35,491 nt of DNA from NCBI GenBank assembly GCA_021845645.1, contig JAJZVM010000035.1:1-35491 (forward strand), written 5' to 3'. Below the pieces are notes generated by a model that searched no databases, had not been told where the DNA came from, and saw only the letters and a program-made list of their open reading frames with translations. Numbering within the stretch: the first letter of the stretch is position 1; each line of letters opens with the position of its first letter. A program made the translations under genes and the position numbers. Positions 27,397-35,206 of the stretch are shown in pieces. The stretch comes from Bacillota bacterium. Lineage in GTDB: Bacteria > Bacillota_E > JAJZYS01 > JAJYTV01.

Positions 27397-28104
27397 TCAG
27401 TCGGATGTCTTGCCCGGATGCGAGGACGGCAGGTAGTAGATGTTCGGGTCCGTGCCGAGCTCCGCGAGGAGCTGCTCGGCCCCCTCCTGGTTCACGAGCA
27501 CCGAAACCTCGCTCGCGGGATCCTCGAGGTCGCCGAAGACGCGCGCCCCGACAGGGCAGACCTGTACGCAGAACGGCTGCTCGTGCGCGTCGACGCGCTC
27601 GACGCAGAGCGTGCACTTCTCCACGACACCCACCGGCCGCACCGGCTCGAAGACGAGGCGGCCACCGGTGCGGTAGTCCTCCCCGTAGCCGATGACGAAC
27701 CCCGGATCGCGCTTGGCCGCGCCCCAGTTGAAGATGCGCACGCCGTAGGGACACGCCGCGACGCAGTAGCGGCAGCCGATGCACCGCTCATAGTCGATCA
27801 GGATCAGGCCGTCGTCGCGCCGGAAGGTCGCCCCGACCGGGCAGACCTTCTCGCATGGCGCGTTGTTGCAGTGCTGGCACGCGAGCGGCAGGTAGGCGAG
27901 CTCAAGGTTCGGGAACGTGCCGTGCGGCACGTCGAGCGCCGGCGTGGCAGGCGCTGCGACCTGCGCCGAGCTGTCGGGCTCGGTCGTCAGCACGCGGTTC
28001 CACCAGTAGCCGAGGGGCTCGTCGTTGATGGCCTTGCAGCCGACGGCGCACGTCCAGCAGCCGACGCATTTGCTCTGGTCTATGACCATTCCCCAGCGGG
28101 CCAT
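27397..28104 (-). CDS. [4Fe-4S] electron-transfer subunit B of the molybdoenzyme
   Basis: 235 residues carrying sixteen ligand cysteines for four [4Fe-4S] clusters: C13/16/19/23, C76/79/84/88, C108/111/114/118 and C164/167/179/183. The layout is that of DmsB/PsrB/NrfC-type ferredoxins (MVIDQSKCVGCWTCAVGCK; CIGCRYCVAACPYGVR). All ligands are Cys, so no cluster is replaced by [3Fe-4S]. No leader of its own; it would be carried through Tat with subunit A. It starts 6 bases after the A stop. It links the A active site to the NrfD-like anchor. Confidence 0.93.
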   Translation of the reverse strand: MARWGMVIDQSKCVGCWTCAVGCKAINDEPLGYWWNRVLTTEPDSSAQVAAPATPALDVPHGTFPNLELAYLPLACQHCNNAPCEKVCPVGATFRRDDGLILIDYERCIGCRYCVAACPYGVRIFNWGAAKRDPGFVIGYGEDYRTGGRLVFEPVRPVGVVEKCTLCVERVDAHEQPFCVQVCPVGARVFGDLEDPASEVSVLVNQEGAEQLLAELGTDPNIYYLPSSHPGKTSD

Positions 28105-28110
28105 CGTTCG

Positions 28111-30585
28111 TCACACTCCCACGGGTTCGACTTGGCAGAGGCAGTCGTAGTAGGCGGCGTTGGAACGGAAGTTGGGGATGACCGACTGGGCCGGGTTCGC
28201 GATCTGGTGCGTCAGGTTGTTCGGGTGTCCTTCGATGTACTGCTTGACGCGGATCGTGTCCCAGCCGCCCTGGTAGCAGTTGACGACGCCGGGCTTGATG
28301 CCCTCGGTGTAGCGGGCGCGCACCTTCATCTGGCCGCGGTCGTTGAAGACGCGCACCACGGCGCCGTCCGCGATGCCTCTCGCCTTGGCGTCCCGCGGGT
28401 TGATCTCGAGGAATCCCTGGCCCTGGTTGTTGATCTCCTCGAGCCAGGGCAGGTGCGTGTACTGCGAGTGGGTGCGGAAGCGGGTGTGGGTCGAGAGGAA
28501 GACGAGCGGGTACTTCTTGAAGAGCGGGTTCGAGGGCGTGGCCTCTACAGGTTCCTTGTAGCCGCAGAGTTCCTGGTCGTACGGCACGAGCATCTCGACG
28601 TAGAACTCGATGCGGCCCGACTTCGTCGGGAACTGCTTGTTGAAGAACGGGACGTAGGGCACCGTCGCAGTGTTCAGGTGCGGCGCGCCGTTCTTCAGCT
28701 GGTCGAACGTCAGTCCAGCCACGCTCGGGTCGGCGTCCTTGCGCCCGATGCGCAGGATCAGGCGGATGTACTCGTCCGGAGACTGGTCGAAGTACTTGCC
28801 ATAGCCCATCTTGCGGGCGACCATCGCGAACTGGTCTAGGTCGGACTTCGACTCCCAGAGCGGCTCGACCACCTTCGGCATGTACTGCAGGTAGTAGTTG
28901 CCCGCGGCGAGGAGGTCCGTCTTCTCGAGGTAGGTGCAGCTCGGCAGCACGATGTCCGCCAGATCCGCCGTCGCCGACATGACGTAGTCGGAGACGACGA
29001 GGAAGTCGAGCGACTCGAGCGCCTTGCGCACCTTGTTCTTGTCCGACATCTGCTGGGCGTAGTTGTCCACCACGAACCAGGCGGCGCGCACCGGGTACGG
29101 GTTGTTCTTGAGCATGGCGTCGCAGGCCGCCATCGGCGGCAGGTAGGAGTAGTTCTTGCCGTCGGGGAAGAGCCAGTCGTTCAGGTTGAAGGCCGTCGTG
29201 AGCAGGGCGCCGCTGTAGGTGGTGACGCCGCCGCCGTGCACGCCGATGTTGCCCGTCAGGGCTGCCATCGTCAGCATGGCCTGGTAGGTCAGGTCGCCGC
29301 GGTACCAGTGCGAGAGACCGAAACCGCACTTGATCGCCGCGGGCGCCGCCTGGGCGTAGAGCTCGGCGAGCTGTGTCACCATCTGCGGCTTGACGTCCGT
29401 GATCTGGGCGACGTACTCCGGCGTGTACGGCTCCATGGCGTCGCGCAAGGCCTGCAACGCCGTGCGCACGTGCATCTTCCCGACCGCCGCCTGGGCGTAG
29501 AGGCGGGCCTGCTTCAGGCTCGGATCCGTGATCGCCTTCAGGCTGCCGTCCTGGTCCATGACCATGTAGGCGTCGGAGGCACCCGGCGTCACGTCCTTCT
29601 CGCGCAGGAAGAGCTTCGTGTCCTCGCGCACGAGGAATGGCGCTACGCTGTACTGGCGCAGGTAGACCTCGTCGATCATGTTCCTGTGCAGGATGTGACG
29701 GATCATGCCATCGACCAGCGCGGGGTCGGTGCCCGGTCGGATCGGCACCCAGATGTCGGCCGATGCCGAGGTCGGGGTGTAGCGCGGGTCCAGCACGACG
29801 AGTTTCGTGCCATTCTTGCGGGCGGCCATGATCGTGCGCCAGTCGGGGATCGAAGTTTCCGCGAGGTTATTCGCCCAGAGGAAGATCACCTTGGAATTCA
29901 TGAAGTCCAGGTACTCGTGCCCGTCCAGGAAGCCGCCGCCGTTGGCCGGATTCGCGGGGTCGACGAGGACGTAGTTGAAGCCGGCGGGCGTCGCGGAGTC
30001 TCCCTCGTTGTCGCCCTCGAAGTCGCCCCCGGATGCGCCGATGACGCTGGCGAAGCGGTAGCCGGCTCCGATCACGCCCTCGAGCACGCCAAGCGCGCCG
30101 GTGTAGGGCGGGATCCAGATCGCCGTCTTGCCGTACTTCTGCTGGATCTCCGTGAAACGCTGCGCGATCGTCGAGGTGGCCTCGGCCCAGGAAATGCGCT
30201 GCCAGCGGCCGGAGCCGCGCGGGCCGATGCGCTTGTAGGGGTAGCGGATGCGGTCGGGGCTGTACGTGTTCTGGATCTGCGAGATGCCGCGCAGGCAGAT
30301 GCGGGCGTGGTAGTCCGGGGCGGGCGCTCCCGAGACGGTCTTGTCGTCCCACGGGGCGCCTTCGATCAGTCGCACGCGCCCGTCCCGCACGTGCACGAGA
30401 TGCCCGCAAGACCCGTCGCAGTTGTTCGAGTGTCCGGTACGGAACGTCTGGTCTCGGCTTGCGCCTGGATCGCTCTTGCCCGCGGCTGCCGCCTCGAGCA
30501 GGCGGAAGCTCGGCGTGCTGAGCGCGGCAAGGCCGACGCCGCCCGCGACTCCCTTGAGGAACGTGCGCCGACGGATCTTCGGCAT
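28111..30585 (-). CDS. Tat-exported molybdopterin oxidoreductase catalytic subunit A
   Basis: 824 residues from ATG 30585, chosen because GGAGGT lies 9 bases upstream; ATG 30606 has none. A twin-arginine leader (R5-R-R-T-F-L-K) precedes a hydrophobic stretch. The N-terminal Fe-S motif is H52-x3-C56-x3-C60 ... C97 (HSNNCDGSCG, ARICLRG), the His-containing form found in type II DMSO reductases. Mo-bisMGD domains follow, including a C-terminal dinucleotide-binding domain (GIADGAVVRVFNDRGQMKVR). No Cys lies in the region expected for the Mo ligand; an acidic stretch GGDFEGDNEGDS (186-197) offers Asp or Ser. Hence not Psr/Phs/Ttr-like by ligand. Substrate unknown. First gene of the operon. Confidence 0.92.
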   Translation of the reverse strand: MPKIRRRTFLKGVAGGVGLAALSTPSFRLLEAAAAGKSDPGASRDQTFRTGHSNNCDGSCGHLVHVRDGRVRLIEGAPWDDKTVSGAPAPDYHARICLRGISQIQNTYSPDRIRYPYKRIGPRGSGRWQRISWAEATSTIAQRFTEIQQKYGKTAIWIPPYTGALGVLEGVIGAGYRFASVIGASGGDFEGDNEGDSATPAGFNYVLVDPANPANGGGFLDGHEYLDFMNSKVIFLWANNLAETSIPDWRTIMAARKNGTKLVVLDPRYTPTSASADIWVPIRPGTDPALVDGMIRHILHRNMIDEVYLRQYSVAPFLVREDTKLFLREKDVTPGASDAYMVMDQDGSLKAITDPSLKQARLYAQAAVGKMHVRTALQALRDAMEPYTPEYVAQITDVKPQMVTQLAELYAQAAPAAIKCGFGLSHWYRGDLTYQAMLTMAALTGNIGVHGGGVTTYSGALLTTAFNLNDWLFPDGKNYSYLPPMAACDAMLKNNPYPVRAAWFVVDNYAQQMSDKNKVRKALESLDFLVVSDYVMSATADLADIVLPSCTYLEKTDLLAAGNYYLQYMPKVVEPLWESKSDLDQFAMVARKMGYGKYFDQSPDEYIRLILRIGRKDADPSVAGLTFDQLKNGAPHLNTATVPYVPFFNKQFPTKSGRIEFYVEMLVPYDQELCGYKEPVEATPSNPLFKKYPLVFLSTHTRFRTHSQYTHLPWLEEINNQGQGFLEINPRDAKARGIADGAVVRVFNDRGQMKVRARYTEGIKPGVVNCYQGGWDTIRVKQYIEGHPNNLTHQIANPAQSVIPNFRSNAAYYDCLCQVEPVGV

Positions 30586-30900
30586 GGCTGAGCCACCTCC
30601 CGACATGTGTACGGCCTACATTGTCCCTGAGGGCGGCTGAGGGGCCCATCCGGCGTTGGCTCCTGCTTTATCGTCTGAAAGCGCGCCCGGAGCCGGTCAG
30701 AGCGGCGACGATCACGTCTGAACAGCACCAGCGGTTCGTACGTCGCGTCATCGTCCATCGGCCTTATTTCGACATCCCTACACCGCGCAATGGTCCAACC
30801 TTACGACACGCAACTCCCCCGCACGGCCGCTGCCGTGTCCGATGCCTCTGCTAGACTGGATCTACCGGAGGGACTCCCGACGGCGAGGGAGGCGTCATCT
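30586..30900. other. divergent intergenic region between the molybdoenzyme operon and tatA
   Basis: About 315 bases with no gene. It must hold promoters in both directions. For tatA, TG-C-TAGACT (30849-30857) resembles an extended -10. On the minus strand I see no clear promoter for the operon; a weak dyad TGTA-CGGCC-TACA lies just upstream of the start. No riboswitch that I recognise. Confidence 0.4.
30849..30857 (+). promoter_or_regulatory. possible extended -10 of tatA
   Basis: TG-n-TAGACT with no good -35; the first transcribed base would be near 30864, about 37 bases before the TTG start. Weak evidence. Confidence 0.3.
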
Positions 30901-31095
30901 TTGGATCTGCTAACACCGGTGCATCTGGTGATCATCCTCGTGATCGCGCTGCTGCTCTTCGGGCCGAAGCGCCTGCCCGAGATCGGCGCGGGAATCGGCA
31001 AGACGATCAAGGAGTTCCGCAAGTCCATGAACGAGGTCCAGCAGGACCTCGCGGTCGAGGCGAAACAGGAGCCGCACACCGAACAGAAGGTCTGA
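30901..31095 (+). CDS. tatA: twin-arginine translocase subunit TatA
   Basis: 64 residues from a TTG at 30901 with GGGAGG 8 bases upstream; the longer frame from 30790 adds a non-family N-terminus. Sequence shows one N-terminal transmembrane helix (TPVHLVIILVIALLLFG), the hinge F-G-P-K-R-L-P, and an amphipathic helix (EIGAGIGKTIKEFRKSM), then a polar tail. This is the pore-forming TatA/E component for folded-protein export. It stands divergently from the gene for a Tat-dependent enzyme, so it may be a dedicated copy; no TatC is in the window. Confidence 0.93.
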   Translation: MDLLTPVHLVIILVIALLLFGPKRLPEIGAGIGKTIKEFRKSMNEVQQDLAVEAKQEPHTEQKV

Positions 31096-31105
31096 GGCGC
31101 GGAAA

Positions 31106-31137
31106 CAGAGACCGCGGCGCATGCGCCGCGGTCTCTG
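31106..31137. terminator. perfect 16-bp dyad terminator between tatA and the regulator
   Basis: CAGAGACCGCGGCGCA (31106-31121 region) and its perfect complement form a 32-base palindrome, followed on the plus strand by CTCTTGTCGTCT, moderately T-rich. It separates two convergent genes and could serve both. Confidence 0.75.
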
Positions 31138-31147
31138 CTCTTGTCGT

Positions 31148-31783
31148 CTAAAGGCGGGGCGCGCCGCCCTGCCGGATCCACCATGCGGCCACGGCGCTCC
31201 GCGTCGGCAGGCCGAGTTTCTGCAGCAGGGTCGAGATGATGGTGACGACCGTGCGCTCCGGCAGGCCCGTGTCCGAAGCGATCTCACGGTTCGTGCAGCC
31301 TCGTGCGATGCACGCCGCGACCTTGGCCTCCGGCGCCGTCAGTTCCGGCAGGACCCTGTCCAGCCCGTGGATGTGGGCCGAGACGGCCGCGGACAGGCGC
31401 GGGTCGACGACGCAGCCGCCCTCGTGCACGAAACGGACCGCCCGGCGCAGCTCCTCCGGCCCGACGTCGTCGTAGAGGCACGCCGCCGCACCGGCCTTGA
31501 GCGCCGAGAGCCCCAATCCGGCTTCGGTCCCTTCCCGCATCAGGGCCAGCGTGGGCACCCGGCGCAGGTCCGGCGCATCGGTCCACCCGTGGGGCTGGAG
31601 CGGCCAGCTCGTGACCAGCACGTCGCAACGGAGCAGGCGCCCGTCGCGGGCCGCCTGCGCGTGGTCCCCGGCCTCACCGACGACCGCTACCTCCCGATCG
31701 TCCTCCAGGGCCCTGCGCAGGCCGAGTCGCCAGATGGAGCGCCGATCCACGAGGTAGACGCCGACCGGTCCCGCCTCGTCCAT
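31148..31783 (-). CDS. NarL/LuxR-type regulator with a degenerate receiver
   Basis: 211 residues from ATG 31783 (GGAGAG 8 bases upstream). The C-terminal HTH (about 150-205: LTAPEAKVAACIARGCTNREIA ... RTVVTIISTLLQKLGLPTR) is a normal GerE/LuxR domain. The N-terminal receiver-like domain is altered at key positions. The phospho-acceptor position is Ser59 (CDVLVTSWP), the acidic pair is D13-R14, and the conserved Lys is replaced by Asp105 (CLYDDVGPEEL). It therefore probably does not respond to a phosphate from a kinase in the usual way. No kinase is adjacent. Its location next to tatA, moaA and the molybdoenzyme suggests it controls them. Confidence 0.88.
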   Translation of the reverse strand: MDEAGPVGVYLVDRRSIWRLGLRRALEDDREVAVVGEAGDHAQAARDGRLLRCDVLVTSWPLQPHGWTDAPDLRRVPTLALMREGTEAGLGLSALKAGAAACLYDDVGPEELRRAVRFVHEGGCVVDPRLSAAVSAHIHGLDRVLPELTAPEAKVAACIARGCTNREIASDTGLPERTVVTIISTLLQKLGLPTRSAVAAWWIRQGGAPRL

Positions 31784-31841
31784 GCCGTTCACTCTCCACG
31801 CTTCCGTGGCGAACATGCTAGACGTGACGGAGCGGGAGGAT

Positions 31842-31857
31842 TGTGACGCAGATCACG
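31842..31857. promoter_or_regulatory. CRP-like binding site TGTGA-N6-TCACG
   Basis: Nine of ten positions match the CRP consensus TGTGA-N6-TCACA. It lies 59 bases upstream of the regulator start (31783) and downstream of the moaA stop (31902). The CRP/FNR-family protein encoded at 22942-23640 has the residues needed to read TGTGA, so it is a plausible binder. Confidence 0.5.
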
Positions 31858-31901
31858 TCCCAGGAGTTCCTGGCGCGCGATGTTCGCCCGACGCGCGGGG
31901 C

Positions 31902-32945
31902 CTAGCCGCCGATGTGGAACATCTCGACCTTCTCGCCGCTGCCGCGGGCGCGCAGGAGGCTGCGGAGCTCGGAGTAGCGGTCCTCGCGGGCGCCCCAGAC
32001 GCCTGCGATCATGGCGAGGAGGTCCTGGTCGCCGACACCTTGGCGCAGGGGCGTCCTGAGGTCCTTGCCGGCCGTGCCGAAGAGGCAGGTGTAGAGCCTG
32101 CCTTCGGGCGAGAGGCGGGCGCGGGTGCAGGTGCGGCAGAAGGGCTGAGAGACGGAGGAGATGACGCCGATCTCGCCCGCGCCGTCCGCGTAGGCGTAAC
32201 GCGACGCCACCTCGCCGTAGCGGCCGGGCTCGAGCGCCTCGAGCGGCCAGCGGCTCGCGATGCGCGCGATGATCTCGCGCGAGGGCACGACGTCCTCGGG
32301 CTGCCAGCCGTTCATGTTGCCTACGTCCATGTACTCGATGAAGCGCAGCACGCGGCCCGTGTGCCGGAAGTGCTCCGCCATCGCCAGGATGTCCTGGTCG
32401 TTGAGGCCGCGGCGCACCACCATGTTGAGCTTCACCGGCAGCCCCTCGGCCTCGGCGTGGTCGATCGCCGCGAGCACCTTCGCGACGGGGAAGCCGACGT
32501 CGTTCATGGCCTGGAACGTCTCGTCGCGCAAGGAGTCGAGGCTGATCGTGATGCGGCCGAGCCCTGCCGCCTTGAGAGCCTTCGCCTTGGCTGCCGTCAG
32601 CAGCGAGCCGTTCGTCGTCAGGGCGATGTCGTCGATGCCCGCCACCTTCGAGAGCGCCGCGATGAGCTCCTCGATGTGCGGGCGCAAAAGCGGCTCTCCG
32701 CCCGTGAGGCGGAGCTTGCCGACGCCCAGCTGCGCGAAGAGCCGCACCAGGCGCTCGATCTCCGCGAAGTTCAGCAGGCCGTCGTGGGCCACGAACTGGT
32801 AGCGCGTGCCGAACATCGCCTTCGGCATGCAGTAGACGCAGCGGAAATTGCAGTGATCCGTCAGCGAGATCCGCAGATCCCGCAGGGGCCTCCCCAGCTT
32901 ATCCGAAACCTGCGGCGCATCCCGTCGCAAAGCCTGATCCGACAA
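31902..32945 (-). CDS. moaA: GTP 3',8-cyclase MoaA (molybdenum cofactor synthesis)
   Basis: 347 residues from a TTG at 32945 with AGGAG 7 bases upstream. Radical SAM motif C-N-F-R-C-V-Y-C in the N-terminal part, the GGEP motif (RLTGGEPLLR) and the second [4Fe-4S] site near the C-terminus, CRTCTRARLSPEGRLYTCLF. It ends in the conserved Gly-Gly (FHIGG). The enzyme converts GTP to the 3',8-cyclised precursor of the pterin. It supplies cofactor for the molybdoenzyme encoded nearby. MoaC and other Mo-cofactor genes are not in this window. Confidence 0.96.
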   Translation of the reverse strand: MSDQALRRDAPQVSDKLGRPLRDLRISLTDHCNFRCVYCMPKAMFGTRYQFVAHDGLLNFAEIERLVRLFAQLGVGKLRLTGGEPLLRPHIEELIAALSKVAGIDDIALTTNGSLLTAAKAKALKAAGLGRITISLDSLRDETFQAMNDVGFPVAKVLAAIDHAEAEGLPVKLNMVVRRGLNDQDILAMAEHFRHTGRVLRFIEYMDVGNMNGWQPEDVVPSREIIARIASRWPLEALEPGRYGEVASRYAYADGAGEIGVISSVSQPFCRTCTRARLSPEGRLYTCLFGTAGKDLRTPLRQGVGDQDLLAMIAGVWGAREDRYSELRSLLRARGSGEKVEMFHIGG

Positions 32946-33203
32946 GACCTCACTCCTGACTGCACCATACAGGAGGCGACGGCTGGGCACCAGAGCTTGC
33001 ACGGCCCAAGCGCGATAGGACATAGGACCTACCCGGCGTCCAAGCTTCGGGCGAGGAGTCGGCCGAACTTACAGAGCAAACAACGACGGCCGACGCACAT
33101 GATCGATTGCCTTCTCCCTGCGCATGATCGCCACATGTGATCCACGATGCTTGCTGGCACGCTTGGCGGTGCTAGCGTTGGGCTGCAAGGGGGGTGCATC
33201 GAG

Positions 33204-34298
33204 GTGGCGAGAAATCTCCTGCCGCGCATTGCGCTGATCGCCGCCCTGGGTCTCGCGCTCAGCGGTTGCACGACCTATCCTGAACCGTCCATTCTGCCGC
33301 CCGCAGGTCCCGCTCCGCCTGCAGGCGCCATCGATCTCTACCGCGCGCTGACTCCCGAGGCGATGCCATCCACCTGGTCCTCCGGCATCTTCCCGGGAAT
33401 GACCCAGCCCGCGACGGGCTACCTCCCTTCGCGTGGCGTCCTGCTCACCGTATTGCCGTCGCCGCACGGCCGCAAAGACGGCCTCTACATCGGCAACCCC
33501 ATGACAGGAAGGTTGACGCTGGCGGTGGCGATCTCACCGGGCTCTGCACGTGACATCGCGACAGCGTCCGCGCTGGGTGCCGGCAGCGTCGCTTTCCAGG
33601 TGGGGCCCGAGTCCGGGCCGAGAAGCGCGCCTGCGGAGATCGCCACCAAGCCGGCAAGCCCCCCGGTCTCCCTGACCGTGCCGCCTGCCGACCGCGGCAG
33701 CATCGACACGTCGTTCCACTTCGAGGGGGATGAGCTTGTCTTCCTCGGCACCCGCAGCGCCGGCGAGAACGACGTCACAAGCGTCGTAGCCTGCAACCTG
33801 GTGCGCGGCTCCTGCCGGGATCTCTTCCGCGCTGCAAGCCAGCGTTCGTCGCTGGACGTGATCGCCCTCGGCGCAGGCCGCAGCCACGCATACCTCGCGT
33901 TGAAGCCGGCCGATCCCGGTGAGCCCGTGCAGGGCGAGATCGTGGCCGTTCCTCTCGACGGCGGCGAGCCGCGCACCCTCTGGCGCACCTCCGGCATCCT
34001 CACGTCGATGGCGCGCGGGCGGGGCGTGCTGGCGTTCACGGAGGACTTCGGCGTCGACGAAGGGCTCTACCTGCGCGAGGGTCAGACGATGATCAGGATT
34101 ACGCCGCCAGGGGAATTCCCCTCAAACCCCACCCTCGGGAGCGGATACATCGCTTGGTGGGCCGACCGGCCCGAGCTTCTCGACCTGCGCTCCGATCGGC
34201 TCTACCGCATTCCCGGGTGGATGCCCGAACTCTATGGCAACCTTCTCACCTACGTGACCCCCGAGGGCGTCCGCTGGGTTCGCCTGCCCCCCGCCTGA
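33204..34298 (+). CDS. lipoprotein of unknown function with beta-propeller-like repeats
   Basis: 364 residues from a GTG at 33204 (AAGGGGGG 9 bases upstream). Signal peptide with lipobox L-S-G-C at about residues 19-22, so it is anchored by lipid outside the cell. After a Pro-rich linker (PPAGPAPPAGA) the sequence has repeated short motifs: DGLYIGNPMTGRL, DELVFLGTRS, GEIVAVPLDGG and YIAWWADRPELLDLRSDRLYRI. These resemble blades of a WD40/TolB-like propeller, but no family can be named. No neighbours on the strand. Confidence 0.8.
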   Translation: MARNLLPRIALIAALGLALSGCTTYPEPSILPPAGPAPPAGAIDLYRALTPEAMPSTWSSGIFPGMTQPATGYLPSRGVLLTVLPSPHGRKDGLYIGNPMTGRLTLAVAISPGSARDIATASALGAGSVAFQVGPESGPRSAPAEIATKPASPPVSLTVPPADRGSIDTSFHFEGDELVFLGTRSAGENDVTSVVACNLVRGSCRDLFRAASQRSSLDVIALGAGRSHAYLALKPADPGEPVQGEIVAVPLDGGEPRTLWRTSGILTSMARGRGVLAFTEDFGVDEGLYLREGQTMIRITPPGEFPSNPTLGSGYIAWWADRPELLDLRSDRLYRIPGWMPELYGNLLTYVTPEGVRWVRLPPA

Positions 34299-34311
34299 CC
34301 CGGAATCGCTG

Positions 34312-34329
34312 GCTGCCCGACGGGGCAGC
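34312..34329 (+). terminator. short hairpin after the lipoprotein gene
   Basis: GCTGCCC-GACG-GGGCAGC, 7-bp stem, 14 bases after the lipoprotein TGA. No T-run. Confidence 0.35.
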
Positions 34330-34597
34330 TGGGCAACCCGCACCTCACCGACGGCATACGTGATGCCATCCTTGAGCGTGCGGCCGATGAAGCAGCGCTG
34401 GCGTGCGGCCTCCGCCGCCTCCCGGTATTCCGCCATGCGCGACAGGTTCCCGCCCTGGACGGAAGGATGCACGACGATGCGAGCGAAGCGCGTCTTCAGC
34501 GGATAGCCGGCGACCATCCCCTGGACCCTGAGGTCTATGGTTGTCGCGCCAAGGCCGCGCTGCTGCAGGAGGCGGGCGAGGGTTTGAACAGTTTGCT
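34330..34597 (-). pseudogene. truncated unknown gene at the edge of the IS607 element
   Basis: A minus-strand frame reads SKQTVQTLARLLQQRGLGAT, then TIDLRVQGMVAGYPLKTRFA, then RIVVHPSVQGGNLSRMAEYR, then EAAEAARQRCFIGRTL. Its third codon positions are overwhelmingly G or C, as in real genes here. It has no plausible start; the 5' side runs into the transposase gene from the other strand. The frame continues to 34122 antisense to the lipoprotein, so its true end is unclear. I do not recognise the family. The best reading is a gene cut by insertion of the IS element. Confidence 0.45.
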
Positions 34598-34627
34598 TAG
34601 AACCACAGCAAATCTGTTCCCAAAGCC

Positions 34628-35179
34628 TTGGGTGTCTCCATCACGACGCTGAGACGGTGGGAAGCACAGGGCAGGCTGGTGCCTGCACATACGGCTGGGA
34701 AGCATCGCCGCTATGACTTGGCCAAGCTTAGGCCGGAGATGTACCGCGCCGCACCGGATGAGCGGCGAACGATTGCCTACGCCCGTGTGTCCAGCCATGA
34801 CCAGAAGGACGACCTCGAACGGCAGAAGCAGGTCTTGGAGCTGTACTGCGCCCGCCAGGGCTGGACCTTCGAGATCGTGACGGACCTCGGATCGGGGATG
34901 AACTGCCAGAAGAAGGGACTCAAACGCCTGCTCGGCGAAATCTTGGATGGCAAAGTCGGCCGGTTGGTGATCAGCCATAGGGACAGACTGCTGCGTTTCG
35001 GCGCCGACCTCATCTTCGCCATCTGCGAGGCCAAGGAGGTCGAGGTCGTCATCCTCAACCTGGGTGAGGACACGACGTTCGAAGAGGACCTGGCCAAGGA
35101 CGTTCTGGAGATCATTACAGTCTTCTCGGCCAGACTCTACGGCAGCCGCTCGCGCAAGAACCAGAAGCTGACGGCGTGA
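34628..35179 (+). CDS. tnpA: IS607-type serine recombinase TnpA
   Basis: 183 residues as annotated. The N-terminus is a MerR-like HTH: ALGVSITTLRRWEAQGRL, then HRRYDLAKL. A serine-resolvase domain follows with the nucleophile Ser in AYARVSSHDQ and conserved DLERQKQVLELY, GRLVISHRDRLLRFG and the C-terminal F-S-A-R-L-Y-G-S-R-S-R-K. The start is unsure. TTG 34628 has no ribosome binding site and the domain normally has about ten more residues before ALGVS. A TTG at 34584 in the next frame has GGAGG upstream, and the two frames meet at CCCAAAG, a possible -1 slip site or a frameshift mutation. TnpB follows after 27 bases. Confidence 0.87.
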   Translation: MGVSITTLRRWEAQGRLVPAHTAGKHRRYDLAKLRPEMYRAAPDERRTIAYARVSSHDQKDDLERQKQVLELYCARQGWTFEIVTDLGSGMNCQKKGLKRLLGEILDGKVGRLVISHRDRLLRFGADLIFAICEAKEVEVVILNLGEDTTFEEDLAKDVLEIITVFSARLYGSRSRKNQKLTA

Positions 35180-35206
35180 AGAGGGCAGTAGAGGAGGTGC
35201 AAAGCA

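Noticed and set aside
26845..28839. 664-residue plus-strand frame opposite the molybdoenzyme genes
   Set aside because: Low-complexity Arg/Asp/Val-rich shadow; minus-strand genes have clear family motifs.
32946..33203. Possible molybdenum-cofactor riboswitch upstream of moaA
   Set aside because: I looked for the conserved Moco riboswitch helices and did not find them; only short repeats (CATGATCG twice) are seen.
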